This document shows, one piece after another, positions 1 through 11,592 of a stretch of 64,000 bases of DNA (within the stretch, counting starts at the first letter, position 1; each line of letters starts with the position of its first letter). A program made the translations under genes and the position numbers. The notes below the pieces were generated by a model. It saw only the letters and a program-made list of their open reading frames with translations. It had not been told where the DNA came from and did not search any database. The DNA is from Cerioporus squamosus (taxonomy: Eukaryota; Basidiomycota; Agaricomycetes; Polyporales; Polyporaceae), in NCBI GenBank assembly GCA_022592435.1, contig JABYQS010000107.1, positions 1-64,000 of the forward strand, given 5' to 3'.

Positions 1-565
1 CGATGTTTGTCTAACGCACGTCCTCTGTTGGATTACGGATGATATTCGAACTCTAGCAGTTCTTCAAATATTTACATGGCTGCTATCCCCTTGACCCTCC
101 ATAACCTCTAAGCTCAGATGAAAGCCGTTCGTCGGCGGGGGCGGGCGGTGAAGCTCAAGACTGCGGTTTAGTCCCATTGGACGGTGGCACTGAGACACTT
201 CGAACGTCCGACTCCAGCTCGAAGTCACGGTTACATTTCGCGCCGGTCACCTCTCAAACTCTTGCAGTTGCGACCTGTTGCAATCTATCGTCCGAATTCT
301 GTCAAAGCTTGCTGCGTCATGAAGTTGCGCGCACGCCAACGCGATGCGAAGTGTTCGTCCGGTTCCCAATTCTCGCTCTCGGGTAGGACGAAGCTTGTAC
401 CCAGAAACAATTTGTATGGCGTACTCATCCATTTTACAGAATTTGTGAGGTTGCTGTTGCTTGGGAGCTTGTGCCAGGATAGTTCGCTAGGTCCTGTTGC
501 GTCAGAGTCAGGCGTGGTGACTGTCGGAAACTTGAAAGGCTTGAATGAAGCGCCAGGTCCAACCT
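1..565. other. No gene recognised (left flank of palindrome)
   Basis: Short overlapping open frames on both strands look like chance frames; none resembles a known family or shows a convincing exon pattern. It may be decayed mobile DNA, but nothing supports a specific class. Confidence 0.4.
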
Positions 566-2407
566 TCACTGTGCGCCCGAAACCTCGGGATCAGGTCCAG
601 GTGATCTGGTGAAAAGCCCGTTTCACCGCTAATGTTGGGGGATAGTTGAGGGTGGCTATAAGCTGGTGAAAGGCCATGCTCCGCAATACCGGATCCAACA
701 TGGGGACTTGTTAGTCCCGGGTCGCGAAGCGCTCCTTTCAGCCGATATTCCGACCCCGGCGCTTCCTCCCTCACAACCGTCGTCTCTGCGCCTTCTGGCG
801 ACTTGTCCTCTTCCCTCATGTCCCTCTCTCTTGGGTTGCTCTTGGGTTCCACGTCTGGTCACTTGCGGCTTTCTAGTTACTTTCTCTGGGGGCTCACTTG
901 GCTATGGCTCTGTTCTAGGTATCTAGGGGGAACTGCTCTCGCTTGTCCATGCTACATACTTGGGGCTGGTGAGGGTGCTTCATACTGGGACTACGGCTAG
1001 CTGAGCTCGTCTTGCCCGCGCAGGTCAAAATGGTTATGTATAGGATGCACATTGGCCATTGGTGAGTACATCATTTCACTCTTGGGCACATGGGCACATC
1101 GAGGCTTTCGTCCGGGCTATCGGCCGCTGTGGAGGATTGTACATGCAGCTTCCCTTATGCCATCTGTATGCGTGTACTCTGGTACTGTAGTCGTATTACT
1201 GCACAATGAATATATTTAGTACCTGCAATCATAGTCTGAACACCCATTAATTCACCCTGATAAATATGCCAGGACCCCAGAACCGCTCGTACAGGCTGCG
1301 AAAACATAGTAAGTTATTTCAAAATCGTGCTCACTATATACATGAATTCACCACTTAGTGATCTTTTGAGACGCTCAAATCCGGTGTTATTTATCCATGT
1401 AACAAGTTCACAATCAACGATAATTCACCAAGAACAGCTAGGTGAAAAGGTCGCTGAACCAGGCCTACAGTGGGTACTCAGGCGCTCATGTAGTTGCAAG
1501 CACTGTAGGCCTGGTTCAGCGACCTTTTCACCTAGCTGTTCTTGGTGAATTATCGTTGATTGTGAACTTGTTACATGGATAAATAACACCGGATTTGAGC
1601 GTCTCAAAAGATCACTAAGTGGTGAATTCATGTATATAGTGAGCACGATTTTGAAATAACTTACTATGTTTTCGCAGCCTGTACGAGCGGTTCTGGGGTC
1701 CTGGCATATTTATCAGGGTGAATTAATGGGTGTTCAGACTATGATTGCAGGTACTAAATATATTCATTGTGCAGTAATACGACTACAGTACCAGAGTACA
1801 CGCATACAGATGGCATAAGGGAAGCTGCATGTACAATCCTCCACAGCGGCCGATAGCCCGGACGAAAGCCTCGATGTGCCCATGTGCCCAAGAGTGAAAT
1901 GATGTACTCACCAATGGCCAATGTGCATCCTATACATAACCATTTTGACCTGCGCGGGCAAGACGAGCTCAGCTAGCCGTAGTCCCAGTATGAAGCACCC
2001 TCACCAGCCCCAAGTATGTAGCATGGACAAGCGAGAGCAGTTCCCCCTAGATACCTAGAACAGAGCCATAGCCAAGTGAGCCCCCAGAGAAAGTAACTAG
2101 AAAGCCGCAAGTGACCAGACGTGGAACCCAAGAGCAACCCAAGAGAGAGGGACATGAGGGAAGAGGACAAGTCGCCAGAAGGCGCAGAGACGACGGTTGT
2201 GAGGGAGGAAGCGCCGGGGTCGGAATATCGGCTGAAAGGAGCGCTTCGCGACCCGGGACTAACAAGTCCCCATGTTGGATCCGGTATTGCGGAGCATGGC
2301 CTTTCACCAGCTTATAGCCACCCTCAACTATCCCCCAACATTAGCGGTGAAACGGGCTTTTCACCAGATCACCTGGACCTGATCCCGAGGTTTCGGGCGC
2401 ACAGTGA
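566..2407. repeat. Giant inverted repeat: 907-bp arms, 28-bp loop
   Basis: Bases 566-1472 and 1501-2407 are reverse complements. Every pair of mirrored positions sums to 2973, and all stretches compared by eye, as well as the mirrored translated frames, are identical. The unpaired centre (1473-1500) is not self-complementary. Outside the arms the flanks differ, so the ends are sharp. The open frames inside (for example 803-1000 and its mirror 1973-2170) occur identically in both arms and have no recognised homologue. Such a structure could be a recent inverted duplication, a source of double-stranded RNA, or an assembly fold-back artefact; the sequence alone cannot decide. Confidence 0.93.
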
Positions 2408-2983
2408 CCACTCCTCCGATTCGGCTTCCATGTCTACATTGTCTACGGCTGCACTTGTTGGCTTCGCCCCGGACGCATCCCAGCAAATGATCGAGGGATA
2501 CATACGTGGCCAGCATCCCGCAGCTCCAAACATTCCGATGGTCGCGATGAGTGGATAGCTCCGCCCAGTATCTGAGGCAATTCCGAATGTCTTTCAAGCA
2601 GGTTTGAGCAACCCGCCATCCGAATTGCGATGCAGGTTCTTGCTTCATCCTCGCAAGCCAACAAAATGAGGATGGTTCGTCGTTTCGTAATCCTCGCTCT
2701 CTCGTAGGACGGACGGCCGAGCGCCCGTAAGCGCGTCCCATGAGACCGCCACCACGGTCACTTGATCCTCCGCGACGAGCAAAGTGGTCCGCCGGCTGCG
2801 TCGACGCCATTCCGAATTTCATACCCGTGTATAACGGGAGTCGGGATTGAGGAACGCCGCCTCAAGTCCTGGCCCTTCCCTTCCCTCACGAACCTCCCGA
2901 GCACTGCGGCGAGCAGGGGCAGCGATCCCACGTCCCACGAACACCAATAGGAGACCTTCCGACGTCGCCCCTCTACACTCGTC
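2408..2983. other. Upstream region of the mitochondrial carrier gene
   Basis: No gene is recognised. The last part, before the ATG at 2984, presumably holds the carrier's promoter and 5' leader. No clear TATA box or repeat was seen. Confidence 0.4.
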
Positions 2984-4471
2984 ATGGCATCTGCTCCGGC
3001 CACTATAACAGTGACGCCTCTGGAAGAGAAAGTCGCGGTTGTCGAGCAGAAGGTCCACAAGTCGCAGTATGCTCTCAAGTTCGCTGGCGCCGCGATCAGT
3101 AGTATGTCACATATGTCGAGGTGTACACTTTGGTTTGGGCTCACTTTCTGCAGATATGGCTTCCTCAGCGTTCTGCAACCCAACGGACATGTAGGTGTGG
3201 TGAACTCGTACGAAATGTGAACGTGCTGACTGCTCTTCCATAGTATCAAGGTGTGATGAGCTTGCGCAATTTTCTCGTGCATCGCTGAACCGCAAATCCG
3301 CTAGGTCCGGCAGCAGCTCCGAACGCAGAGTATGTGTATGGCGCCAGCACTGTTCGTACATACATACCTAACGGTTGTCTCAGCACCAGGGGCTCGCGGG
3401 AATGCGTTCTGGTCCGTCGGTGTGGACATGGCACGCACGGAGGGCATCCTGAGCCTTAGCGGAGGCATATCCGCGAGCATGCTCCGAGAGCTCGTATACT
3501 CGGGCATCCGCATGGGGACATACGAATACTTCAAGGACAAGTCAGTGCCATGTCCGGCCGTTACCATGCATGGCTAACTCGGACATCTGTTCTAGGCTCC
3601 ACGATGCCTCAAAGGGGGCCCTGACGCGCGAAGGGCTCACGCTCAAGATCGCAGCTGCGAGCATCGCAGCGACGATCGGCAGCGCGCTGGCAAACCCCGC
3701 CGATCTTGTCAAAGGTGAGTCTTTCGACAGCTGTCGGTCGTCTGGCCTGCTCGTGGCTGACATGATCACGTAGTCCGTATGCAAGCATATTACCCCGATG
3801 GGAGTCCTTACCGGAACATGCGACACGCGTTCGCGTCGATATGGAAAGACGGCGCACAGAAGGCCGTCGCAGCGGGTGCTTCTCCAGTATCCGGCGGCTT
3901 GCAGGCCCTGTACCGCGGCGTCGAGGCGACGACCATCCGGGGGATCGTCCTCTCGGCGACGCAAATATGCTCGTACGACCAGATCAAGCAGTCGCTGAAG
4001 AAGCGAGGCGTCATGCAAGAGGGCGTCCCCTTGCACTTCGTCGCCAGCACGTTCGCCGGGTGAGCTGTGTCGTGGACATCGTGGGGCAATGCCGAGGTTG
4101 ACTTCTGTGATAAACAGATTTTTCTGCTCGGTGACGTCGAACCCGGTAGGTGAGTACAGGCTCGATACCGGACCACGATGCATGATGTTCTGACGCTCGG
4201 GCGCAGATGTGGTGAAGGTGCGCCTGATGAACGACAAGACGCACCAGTATAGGGGTGCGTTCGACTGTGTTAGACAGGTCATGGTCAATGAGGGACCATT
4301 CGGGTTCTACAAAGGCTTTGGCATGTGCTGGGCGAGAGTACGGCGTTTGTCGATCCTCCTCCTGCAGCGACGCTAATATCTCTTTTCCTTGTGCAGCTCG
4401 GGACACATACTATCTTGACGTTCCTCATCTTCGAGCGCGTCAGATATCTCTTCGGCATAGAGGCTTTGTGA
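2984..4471 (+). CDS. Mitochondrial carrier family (SLC25) protein, UCP/dicarboxylate-carrier-like
   Basis: A solute carrier of the mitochondrial inner membrane, made of three repeats of about 100 residues. Ten exons join in frame to 987 nt (328 residues, usual for the family): 2984-3101, 3154-3190, 3244-3250, 3305-3329, 3384-3540, 3596-3714, 3774-4059, 4118-4149, 4207-4337 and 4397-4471, all with GT-AG introns. Each repeat carries the PxDxxK signature after the first helix: PTDIIKV (split by the 7-nt third exon), PADLVKV and PVDVVKV. The C-terminus FERVRYLFG resembles the UCP, oxoglutarate and dicarboxylate carrier branch. The substrate cannot be assigned from sequence alone. The ATG at 2984 is the first in-frame start and opens a short polar N-terminus usual for carriers. 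Confidence 0.93.
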
Positions 4472-4636
4472 TTGGACAGTCCCTGGATTTAAGATATTGT
4501 GGTTGTGTGCACTGCTATTCTCTTTCACGATCCGACTCGGAGGTGAAAAACCACTTGCTCACCGCCTCGGGCCAATACGAGGCGCTCCATTCCAGCGGGC
4601 TACCCCGAATCCCCACTGCACGCACAGTCAGATCTT

Positions 4637-4765
4637 GCACCGGGCGATAGGCGGGCGACAGGGGAACAGAATTCGGGGGAGTAACCTAGTATGGTATGCC
4701 CATTGACTGCCTATCCCCCGGTTCATGACCTTTGACTCCCCTATCGACTACCTATCGCCCGGTGC
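4637..4765. mobile_element. Candidate 129-bp MITE with 15-bp terminal inverted repeats
   Basis: The ends are perfect inverted repeats: GCACCGGGCGATAGG at 4637-4651 and its reverse complement at 4751-4765. The interior has further complementary tracts (a G-rich run near 4674 and a C-rich run near 4716). It has no coding capacity. A target-site duplication is not clear, so the class is open. Confidence 0.5.
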
Positions 4766-5372
4766 AGAATGCACCTTTGTGTGTAGTGCCCAGCTTCTCA
4801 CTCAAGATGCATCACGATGCATCAAAGAAGTCCGGATGCTCAGGGTCTCAGTATAATTGCACGGTGCGCCGGATATCTCATTATAGAGCATGGAATGCGC
4901 GCATCTTCCGCGCGTTATGGACAACCCTTGGGCCTCTTAGATTTAGGCTTATGCTCGAGGACACAGCCCCATTGCCGCGTCACCTCTCATGCGATGAGAC
5001 AAGTTCATCGCACTATCGCTGGGTACCTCCTTGTCTTACGCTGTTATTGACCTCGACAGTCCAGTGCGATCACAGAGGTGCGTCCGTCATCATCTGTCCG
5101 CTGCACGACAAGCTGACTATTCGGAATCATGGAGGGGACGAGTTGGCAATCATGATATTGGTGTCTGCACCCGTGGACCTACATACGTATTGAACGCTGC
5201 GTCCAACATTGCTCTTCGCATTGCCTCGCTAGGCATCAAACCACCGGTGAGAGCGTCTGGCTCAGGTTCTCTGGTTCCCGTGAATTGCTCATCTTGGCTT
5301 AGAACTGTTGCAGTACCGCTCCCAGTACTCATAAATTGTCATTTTGGCTTCCTTTCCCCGGTGGTGCCCTCC

Positions 5373-5711
5373 ATGACGACTCCGATGTCCCTGCCAGAAC
5401 TGCTGGGTCTTGACAGCACTTTCGGCGCATATCTCCTCGGAACCTTCCTGGGTATGATGTATGTCATTTGTGCGATATGCTTGCCTCGTCTCACATCATC
5501 ATTGACTGAGTGCCCTCCAGGCAACACGGTGTTCTCTTGTACCAGGCGCAAGACTACTATCGGCTGTATCCGAGAGACTACAAAGTGCTGAAGGGGCTGG
5601 TATGTGATTCCTTGTCCAATGCCCGTTCCTAGTCTGACGAAGGTTCCAGATTGCGGCAACTCTGTCCGTGGACTGTCTGAGGCTGATCTGTATGCTCGCT
5701 CGCCACCGCCG
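5373..5711 (+). pseudogene. 5' fragment of a DUF6533/DUF6534-like multi-helix membrane protein gene
   Basis: Three exons can be read: 5373-5458, 5521-5599 and 5650-5710, joined in frame through GT-AG introns. The product starts MTTPMSLPELLGLDSTFGAY and runs on as LLGTFLGMMQHGVLLYQAQD then YYRLYPRDYKVLKGL. This resembles the N-terminal helices of the lineage-expanded basidiomycete seven-helix proteins (DUF6533/DUF6534), with the usual 'G..L.Q...YY..YPRD...K' spacing. A donor at 5711 follows about 75 residues, and no further exons were recognised, while full members run to about 300 residues. It is therefore probably truncated. The family call rests on pattern memory. Confidence 0.5.
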
Positions 5712-8308
5712 TAAGTAGGGCAGCTTGGCAACGCTTCCTTGAACACCTTCTGCCGAGCCTCGTCCGTGCCGCGCCACGTCTTCTTGGCCTCAGCTTCCCT
5801 GAAAGGTGGTGTTCAGAGAGGCCGAAGTGCACCGGGACTCCGCGCTGCTGCGTACCTTCAAAGAGCGCACAAAAGCAAAACCGGTCGCTTGACGCCCTCA
5901 TTACCACAGTCTGAACGTCACATCCCGCAGATGGATGTATCCACTGGTCCGGGGACGAGGTTGAGGAAGCGGAGTTCGGTTGGTCTCACATCGAAGTGAT
6001 GGAACGATAAGTAGTTACTGTACTTACTGTGCCCTACCACGCCCTACCACGCCGAAGTCAGAGGAAACCGCAAAATGGGGCACAATTAGGTCCTCACCAG
6101 GGGCGACAGCAACAATAGGGCGGATCTTCCTTTCAGTCTAAGCGACGGCGCCGACCATTGAAGCTAGCCGCAATGCAAGCCTACGTCACGTCCGCTTTGA
6201 TGGAGGAGCTATGGTCCGCCACCCTGCGCTTTGCATAGCATTAGCACGGACCACAGCTAAGCGAACCGGGAAGAAAGGAACGGGCGACTGTGCCCAGTGC
6301 TCGAGCGTATATAAGGGCCAGCTGCAGGAAGGGGAAGGCCAACATCCTCCTCTCCTCTCCCTCTTCCTCACCCACCGCCACTGGGTGCATCCACTACGAT
6401 GATCCTCCGCTGTTGCGACCAACTACCAACCACCCTCGCACATCCTCTCACAGACAAACTTCTCACTCACCCTGTTAGTCCGGTACGTTCAGCTCCTTTC
6501 GGGACTCCGTCCTCGTGCCTGCCCGAGCTGGTGGTTGACGGTCCGCGGTTTCACAGCGCGGGACATCCCCGTTGACGATCTCCGCATGCCCGCCCCCTCG
6601 CTCGACAGCGAGCCACCGGCTCTGACGGGCAGGTTTCAGGTCCGTCAAAGATGCATCCGGCCCAGGAGTGTCGACGTCGGACGGCCACCTCGGGAAGGCG
6701 ACACCGCGTCATCGGAAGGGCTCCATTGTCCGACTGAAGGACGCCGGGAGAGCTATCCGCAACCCACCAGCTCTGCGGAAGATGGCAAGGCGATGGGCTG
6801 CAAAGCAAGGTCCTGGGGACTCGCACCGCAGGGCGTACGTTGTACACGGAGTCCAACGAAGAAGCTTACCACCGCCAACGAGCTCGACATACCCGCTATC
6901 TGGCGACGTGGTAGAGGTGAGCTCCTACTTCTAGAGACCTCCGACAATCCACTCACCGGCAGCGTAAACCACAGTTCCACAGCTGCTCCCCCATTCCTCC
7001 GCCGGAGCAGCAGCATGCGGGGGAGAGGGAAGCCGCACATGTCGACATCGGGAAGAGTCGGAAGCCAAGCTCTTCCCTCCTCATCACTCCGCCCGGTCCC
7101 CCCACCTGCCTCACATAGAGCCTGCCACCGGACCAAGCCGGTCTTCCACCGATGCCCAGGAACCTGCTAGACGCATCGGGGTAGACGAGGTGGCCTCAAG
7201 GACATGCCTACACTCCCTCTCGATGTCTTGGTGGAGAATGGAGGACCTGGCGGCGTTACCCCCGACCTGTCTGCATGGAGGTGAGCCTCATCAACTCGTG
7301 CACTTGTCGCATATCCACTCACCACTGGTCACAGCCCACAGCCGAACCGCTACACCTCATGAGATGGAAGGTGGTTGCCCTGATCACGCTCAAGTAGTCC
7401 AGCCCCCGGAGAAGGTCGTACACACCTGCACTCGAGCCTTCCATCGCTCCGGCCTTGCCGCGCATCACCCGCAGGCCTTCTGACATACACGCGGCGGCGA
7501 CACATCAATGCCGGATATCCCACCATCCCAGGCGATGCGCTCAAGTTTCAGAGGAGCGCAGAACCAGATCATCACCTGGGAGATCCTATGGGACCCTCTC
7601 GCTGGCCTCCGCCCCACGTACATCCCCAGGTAGTTGTGTGGCTCCACGGAGGATGCGCAAGCGGATGACGTGCGCGACTACCGGCCTGTCACCCCGTCGC
7701 CTCAGCGCCGACGAAGAAGGGAAATCGGCGACGCACCAGAACCTGGACGCACCGTGCACTGCACGTCGTAGCCCTGAGACGGCTCCCAGTCACCACACCC
7801 AGCGATGTCCCCGGATACCGATTCAATCCACAGGCCCACACCGACCGACAGAGCAGCCTGCCCGAGCGCCGCGGCGATACCGGCAGGCAGCGTTGCAAGC
7901 TGATCGCAGGCTCACGGTGGACCACCATCTGGGAAGCGTCCATACACTATATGTATATCATAACACGTCGCAGCAATAAAATAGCTGGAAGTACGTTGAT
8001 ATAGATAAGAATTGACTTTTGAGTAACACACTCAACCTCAAGGACGCGTGCATAACCACTTACTAGTAGTTTGCGTAAGGTCATGGAAACTTGACGAGGG
8101 TTCGTAAGCCGACAAGTAAAGACGGTGGTCGCATCCTTCACGCTGCACTCGAACGCGCATGGTGGTGGGGTCATAAACATAATGCATCATGGAGGTATGA
8201 CATCCCTAGGAGCGTTTTGGTGGTGGAAAGCGATATGCTAAAAACACAGCAGCAGTACAATCGAATCAACAGTCTACCCTCCCGAACCGCCGCCGACCGA
8301 GAAAGCGT
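5712..8308. other. Unresolved 2.6-kb stretch, no supported gene
   Basis: There are many overlapping GC-rich open frames but no recognisable family. A TATA-like TATATAAG sits at 6309-6316, with pyrimidine-rich sequence and a plausible intron (about 6482-6556) after it, so a diverged or broken gene may start here. A short stretch near 7203 reads MPTLPLDVLVE, like the first residues of basidiomycete F-box proteins, but the similarity stops at once. A similar layout (TATATAAG, then a shared ACAGACAAACTTCTCA) occurs near 60.86-60.98 kb. Confidence 0.35.
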
Positions 8309-9199
8309 CTAGTACGCCTTCTTGCCCTGCGCGAGCTGTAGGTGCGCACTGTGCTCGTCGTAGGGGAACTTCGAGAGAGGGATCTCGCGCCAGAGGTCGG
8401 GCGTGAGGAAGGCGTATGTTTTCGTGATCTGCGAGAATTCGTCAGTCAGTCTGCACTAGACCCAAAGATGCATAGATACTCACAGCAGCGAAGGTCGCCT
8501 TCAAGAAGTTACCCATCGTCGCGGTCGAACCCTTGGACTGCGTGTAGCAATCCTCGACACCGGCAAGCTGGAGAAGACGCTTCGATGCGGGCGCAGCAAC
8601 GAGACCGGTACCACGGGGGGCAGGGATGAGACGGCACATGACGGAGCCGACCTTGCCGCTGACCTTCGAGGGCACGGTGTGGGGCTCACCGAGGTTGGCA
8701 CCCCAGTAACCTCTCCGGACGGGGATGACGGAGAGCTTGGCGAGAACGATGGCGCCACGGATGGCCGTCGCGACTTCCTTCGCGCACTTGACACCGAGAC
8801 CGACGTGACCGTCGAAGTCACCGATGGCGACGAACGCCTTGAAGCGCGTGCGCTGGCCGGCGCGAGTCTGCTTCTGCACGGGCATAATCTTCATGACCTC
8901 GTCCTTGAGCTTGGGGAGGAAGAAGTCGATGATCTGGTACTCCTTGACGGGGAGCGAGAAGAGGTAGATCTCCTCCATGGACTTAATCTTGCCGTCCTTC
9001 ACAAGACGACCGAGCTTGGTGACGGGGACCCTGGAACGCGGGGAGAAGGTTGGGATGATGGGGAATGTTGTGCGATGCAGAGTACTCACCACTCCTTCTC
9101 CTCGTCCTTGCGGCCACCGCGACGGGGACCACGACGGCCCCGTCCACGGTCACCACGCCCACGCCCGAAGCCACCGCGTCCGCGTGCAGAGTCAGCCAT
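8309..9199 (-). CDS. RPS2: 40S ribosomal protein S2 (uS5)
   Basis: Component of the small cytosolic ribosomal subunit, near the mRNA entry channel and decoding site. Three exons (9199-9090, 9030-8484, 8428-8309) join to 777 nt, 258 residues, the usual eukaryotic uS5 size. The N-terminus is an RGG/GRG-rich tail, a known methylation target in this family, followed by the uS5 double-stranded-RNA-binding fold ([20 protein letters not shown], then [10 protein letters not shown]) and the C-terminal uS5 domain ([20 protein letters not shown]). The first intron cuts the end of the basic tail ([12 protein letters not shown]). The start at 9199 gives the canonical [10 protein letters not shown]. It is the only gene between two repeat-rich stretches. 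Confidence 0.97.
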
Positions 9200-10186
9200 T
9201 GTGTTGTCGCCGGAGTTTCGACTGGTGGGTAAGAGTCAGAACGCAGTTCAGCTAGAGGTCGAAGATATGAGAAGAGTGAAGTCGAGATGATCTCCATCCG
9301 GTTGCCGATCTGTCCATCCAGCACCAGCCCAACCTCCGCTCCCGCCCGAACTTTCTCCAGATGCGCCGAACGGTGTCCGTAACGAACTGGAGGCATCATA
9401 CGGCCCAAATGAACGGTACTCACGTCTTGAGGATGCGCTGAGTGTCGAGCTCGCCGGGCGGTCTGTGTACGATAACTTCTACGGGCGTCTGGGTTGCCGA
9501 TTGGGGTTCAGGCCTGCCCTCAACACGACGGCGTGACTGTGGGAAGCGTAACTCTCCATATGGTAACGGAGGCGCTGCCCTCGCCTCCTCACGGACCACG
9601 GTCAGTTGTACCGTAAGTTAGTCGGTTTCAACTGTAGATTTCTAGGCCTGTTCTCATTGATACTGCGACGATTTCCCCGAAGTATATCTGAACCTGACGA
9701 AATTACAGGAAGACGAGCAATTCATGGACCTTGCCGCGTGGTCAAGTTCTTATTTACGTGAGACCTAGTGCGCGAGCGTGATCAACGTCCGCATGGAAAG
9801 GTGGCCTTCCCTGCTTCCCTACTAGTACTTCTCCAATGGACACGAGAGGCAGCACTGTCTCGATACAGCTAGTTTCTAGCCACTGTGTAGGTATTAAGTA
9901 GCTCAGGTCACTGCGATCGCTCGCAATGCTAGGTTGATATCAGGTGTTGATCAATTCGCTGGCGGAGCATATTACTAGCAGGTCGTATGCAGTGCTCGTA
10001 AAAGACTCGATTCTCCGCACAATACGGCACGGTTAGCCAGATGCGGCCCCAGCACAACCACAGCAAGTCCGAGACTCCAAGTTCACGAATCAGCAGTGAG
10101 CACCGCCACATACGCGACGGCAGTCACGTGAACGTCGGAGGAATAAATGCGCAACTCCGATCCATATGCTTCTCTGCCCTTCTGCG
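9200..10186. other. RPS2 promoter and leader region; no gene seen
   Basis: Contains the upstream region of RPS2. GT-AG-like signals around 9290-9480 could belong to a 5' UTR intron. No other coding sequence is recognised up to the repeat at 10187. Confidence 0.35.
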
Positions 10187-10785
10187 ACACTAGTTCTCTA
10201 CCCGTGGCTTTGCCTCGGACGTGGTGAGCCTTCGGCTCATCGCTCCATGAGCCGCAGGGGTTGCTTCGCCTTCGGCTCAGGGAGAATGCGCTCGTGGGCG
10301 ATTCAAAACTTAAGTATCAGCCCATGGAGCCGTACGAATATTAGCATTATAGTAAATAAATGCATAAGCTGTCCCACCCATCCCCTGGCCCATGCCCGTG
10401 CCCATGCCCGTTCAGGTTTATGTGGCTTGCTTACTGTGAGTAAGTACTCGAACAACCGGGTAGCGTCTCATGGAATTCGGCGCAATGGTAAGTATGTAGT
10501 ACAGATTGAACTCAAGTAGCAGCCCGTGGAATTGAATTGCTACTAAATTTGCAGCTCCGACAGCGGGACGCCGAGCGGAACTCGGCGTAAGACAGTCGAA
10601 CATGGAGGCCTCGCAAGCTCGGTTCCAACACCCAGGGCGCCTCGCAAGCGCGGCACGGACCCTCAACCGCCTCGCAGGCTCGGCGGCCCACATGGCAGCC
10701 ACGCGGCACCACATGGCATCCATGTGAGTCTCACGTTTTTGCCACGGGTCCGGCTAACCCCCACGTCCCATTCTTTATAGATACT
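10187..10785. repeat. Unclassified 0.6-kb repeat, copy 1
   Basis: This 599-bp block recurs in inverted orientation at 45769-46367 (mirrored positions sum to 56554). The translated frames are nearly identical, with only a few base differences seen. Inside are three short direct units close to GCCTCGCAAGCTCGG (about 10606-10681) and hairpin-like tracts around 10223-10285 built from CTTCGGCTC. A direct, more diverged copy follows immediately. No transposase frame, clear terminal repeats or poly-A was found, so the class is unknown. Confidence 0.88.
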
Positions 10786-11592
10786 AGTTTCGCACCCATG
10801 GCTTTGCCTCGGACGTGGTGAGCCTTCGGCTCATCGCTCCATGAGCTGCGGGGGTTGCTTCGCCTTCGGCTCAGGGAGAATGCGCTCGTGGGCGATTCTG
10901 TCAAAACTTAAGTATCAGCCCATGGAAAGCAGCCATACGAATATCAGAATTTATAGTACATAAATGCATAAGTTGTCCCGCCCATCCCCTGGCCCATGCC
11001 CGTGCCCGTGCCCATTCAGGTCCATGTGGCTTGCTTACTGTGAGTAACTCGAACAACCGGGTAGCGTCTCATGGAATTCGGCGCAATGGTAAGTAGTACA
11101 GTCGAATCGCTAATAAGGAATACGCTCGGGAGACCCCAAATCATCATTCCTTAGCGGAATTATTCCCTACTGTAGGTCGATTTGGCGTGTAAGCGCCCAT
11201 CTGGGAGGGGCCCGAGCCCTATTCCTTATCGCGGTTATTCCTTACCAGCGTATTCCTTAGTAGAGATTCTACTGTACAGGTTTTATCCGAGAGGTAGCCC
11301 GTGAAATTGAATTGCTACTGATTTATATAACTCACCTTCGTCTCTGATCTGTGCGCCATATTCCTGCTAATTTGCAGCTGCGACAGCGGGACGCCGAGCG
11401 GAACTCGGCGTAAGACAGTCGACCTTGGAGGCCTCGCAGGCTCGGCCCGACACCCAGGGCGCCTCGCAAGCTCGGCACGAACCCTGACCGCCTCGCAGGC
11501 TCGGCGGCGCACATGGCAGCCACGCGGCCAACGTGGCGTCCATGTGAGTGCCACGGGCCCGGCTAACCCCCACGTCCCATTCTTTATAGACA
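10786..11592. repeat. Unclassified repeat, copy 2 (tandem, diverged, with nested insertion)
   Basis: Same order of blocks as copy 1: GTGGCTTTGCCTCGGACG near 10800, the CTTCGGCTC hairpins, the CGGGACGCCGAGCGGAACTC block near 11385, the GCCTCGCAGGCTCGG units, and the TTCTTTATAGA end. It differs by point changes, by a 176-bp MITE at 11099-11274, and by about 45 bp near 11317-11367 that copy 1 lacks. It abuts copy 1 directly. Confidence 0.82.
11099..11274. mobile_element. 176-bp MITE with CAGT ends and TA target duplication (Tc1/mariner/pogo type)
   Basis: The ends form a 28-bp inverted repeat with 25 matches (11099-11126 against 11247-11274), beginning CAGT and ending ACTG, flanked by TA on both sides. 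The related repeat copies at 10187 and 45769 show the empty site, GTAGTACAGATTG, with a single TA. This gives the insertion point and the duplication directly. CAGT termini with a TA duplication are typical of the Tc1/mariner superfamily, pogo branch. There is no transposase, so it is non-autonomous. Confidence 0.85.

Noticed and set aside
666..926. Open frames inside the palindrome as genes
   Set aside because: Each occurs twice as mirror images, with no family, intron pattern or codon signal.
6535..7170. 211-codon GC-rich frame as a gene
   Set aside because: Both strands are open over the same stretch, and the composition fits chance frames in GC-rich DNA.
7190..7250. F-box gene start (MPTLPLDVLVE)
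   Set aside because: Similarity covers only about 11 residues and does not continue on any frame.
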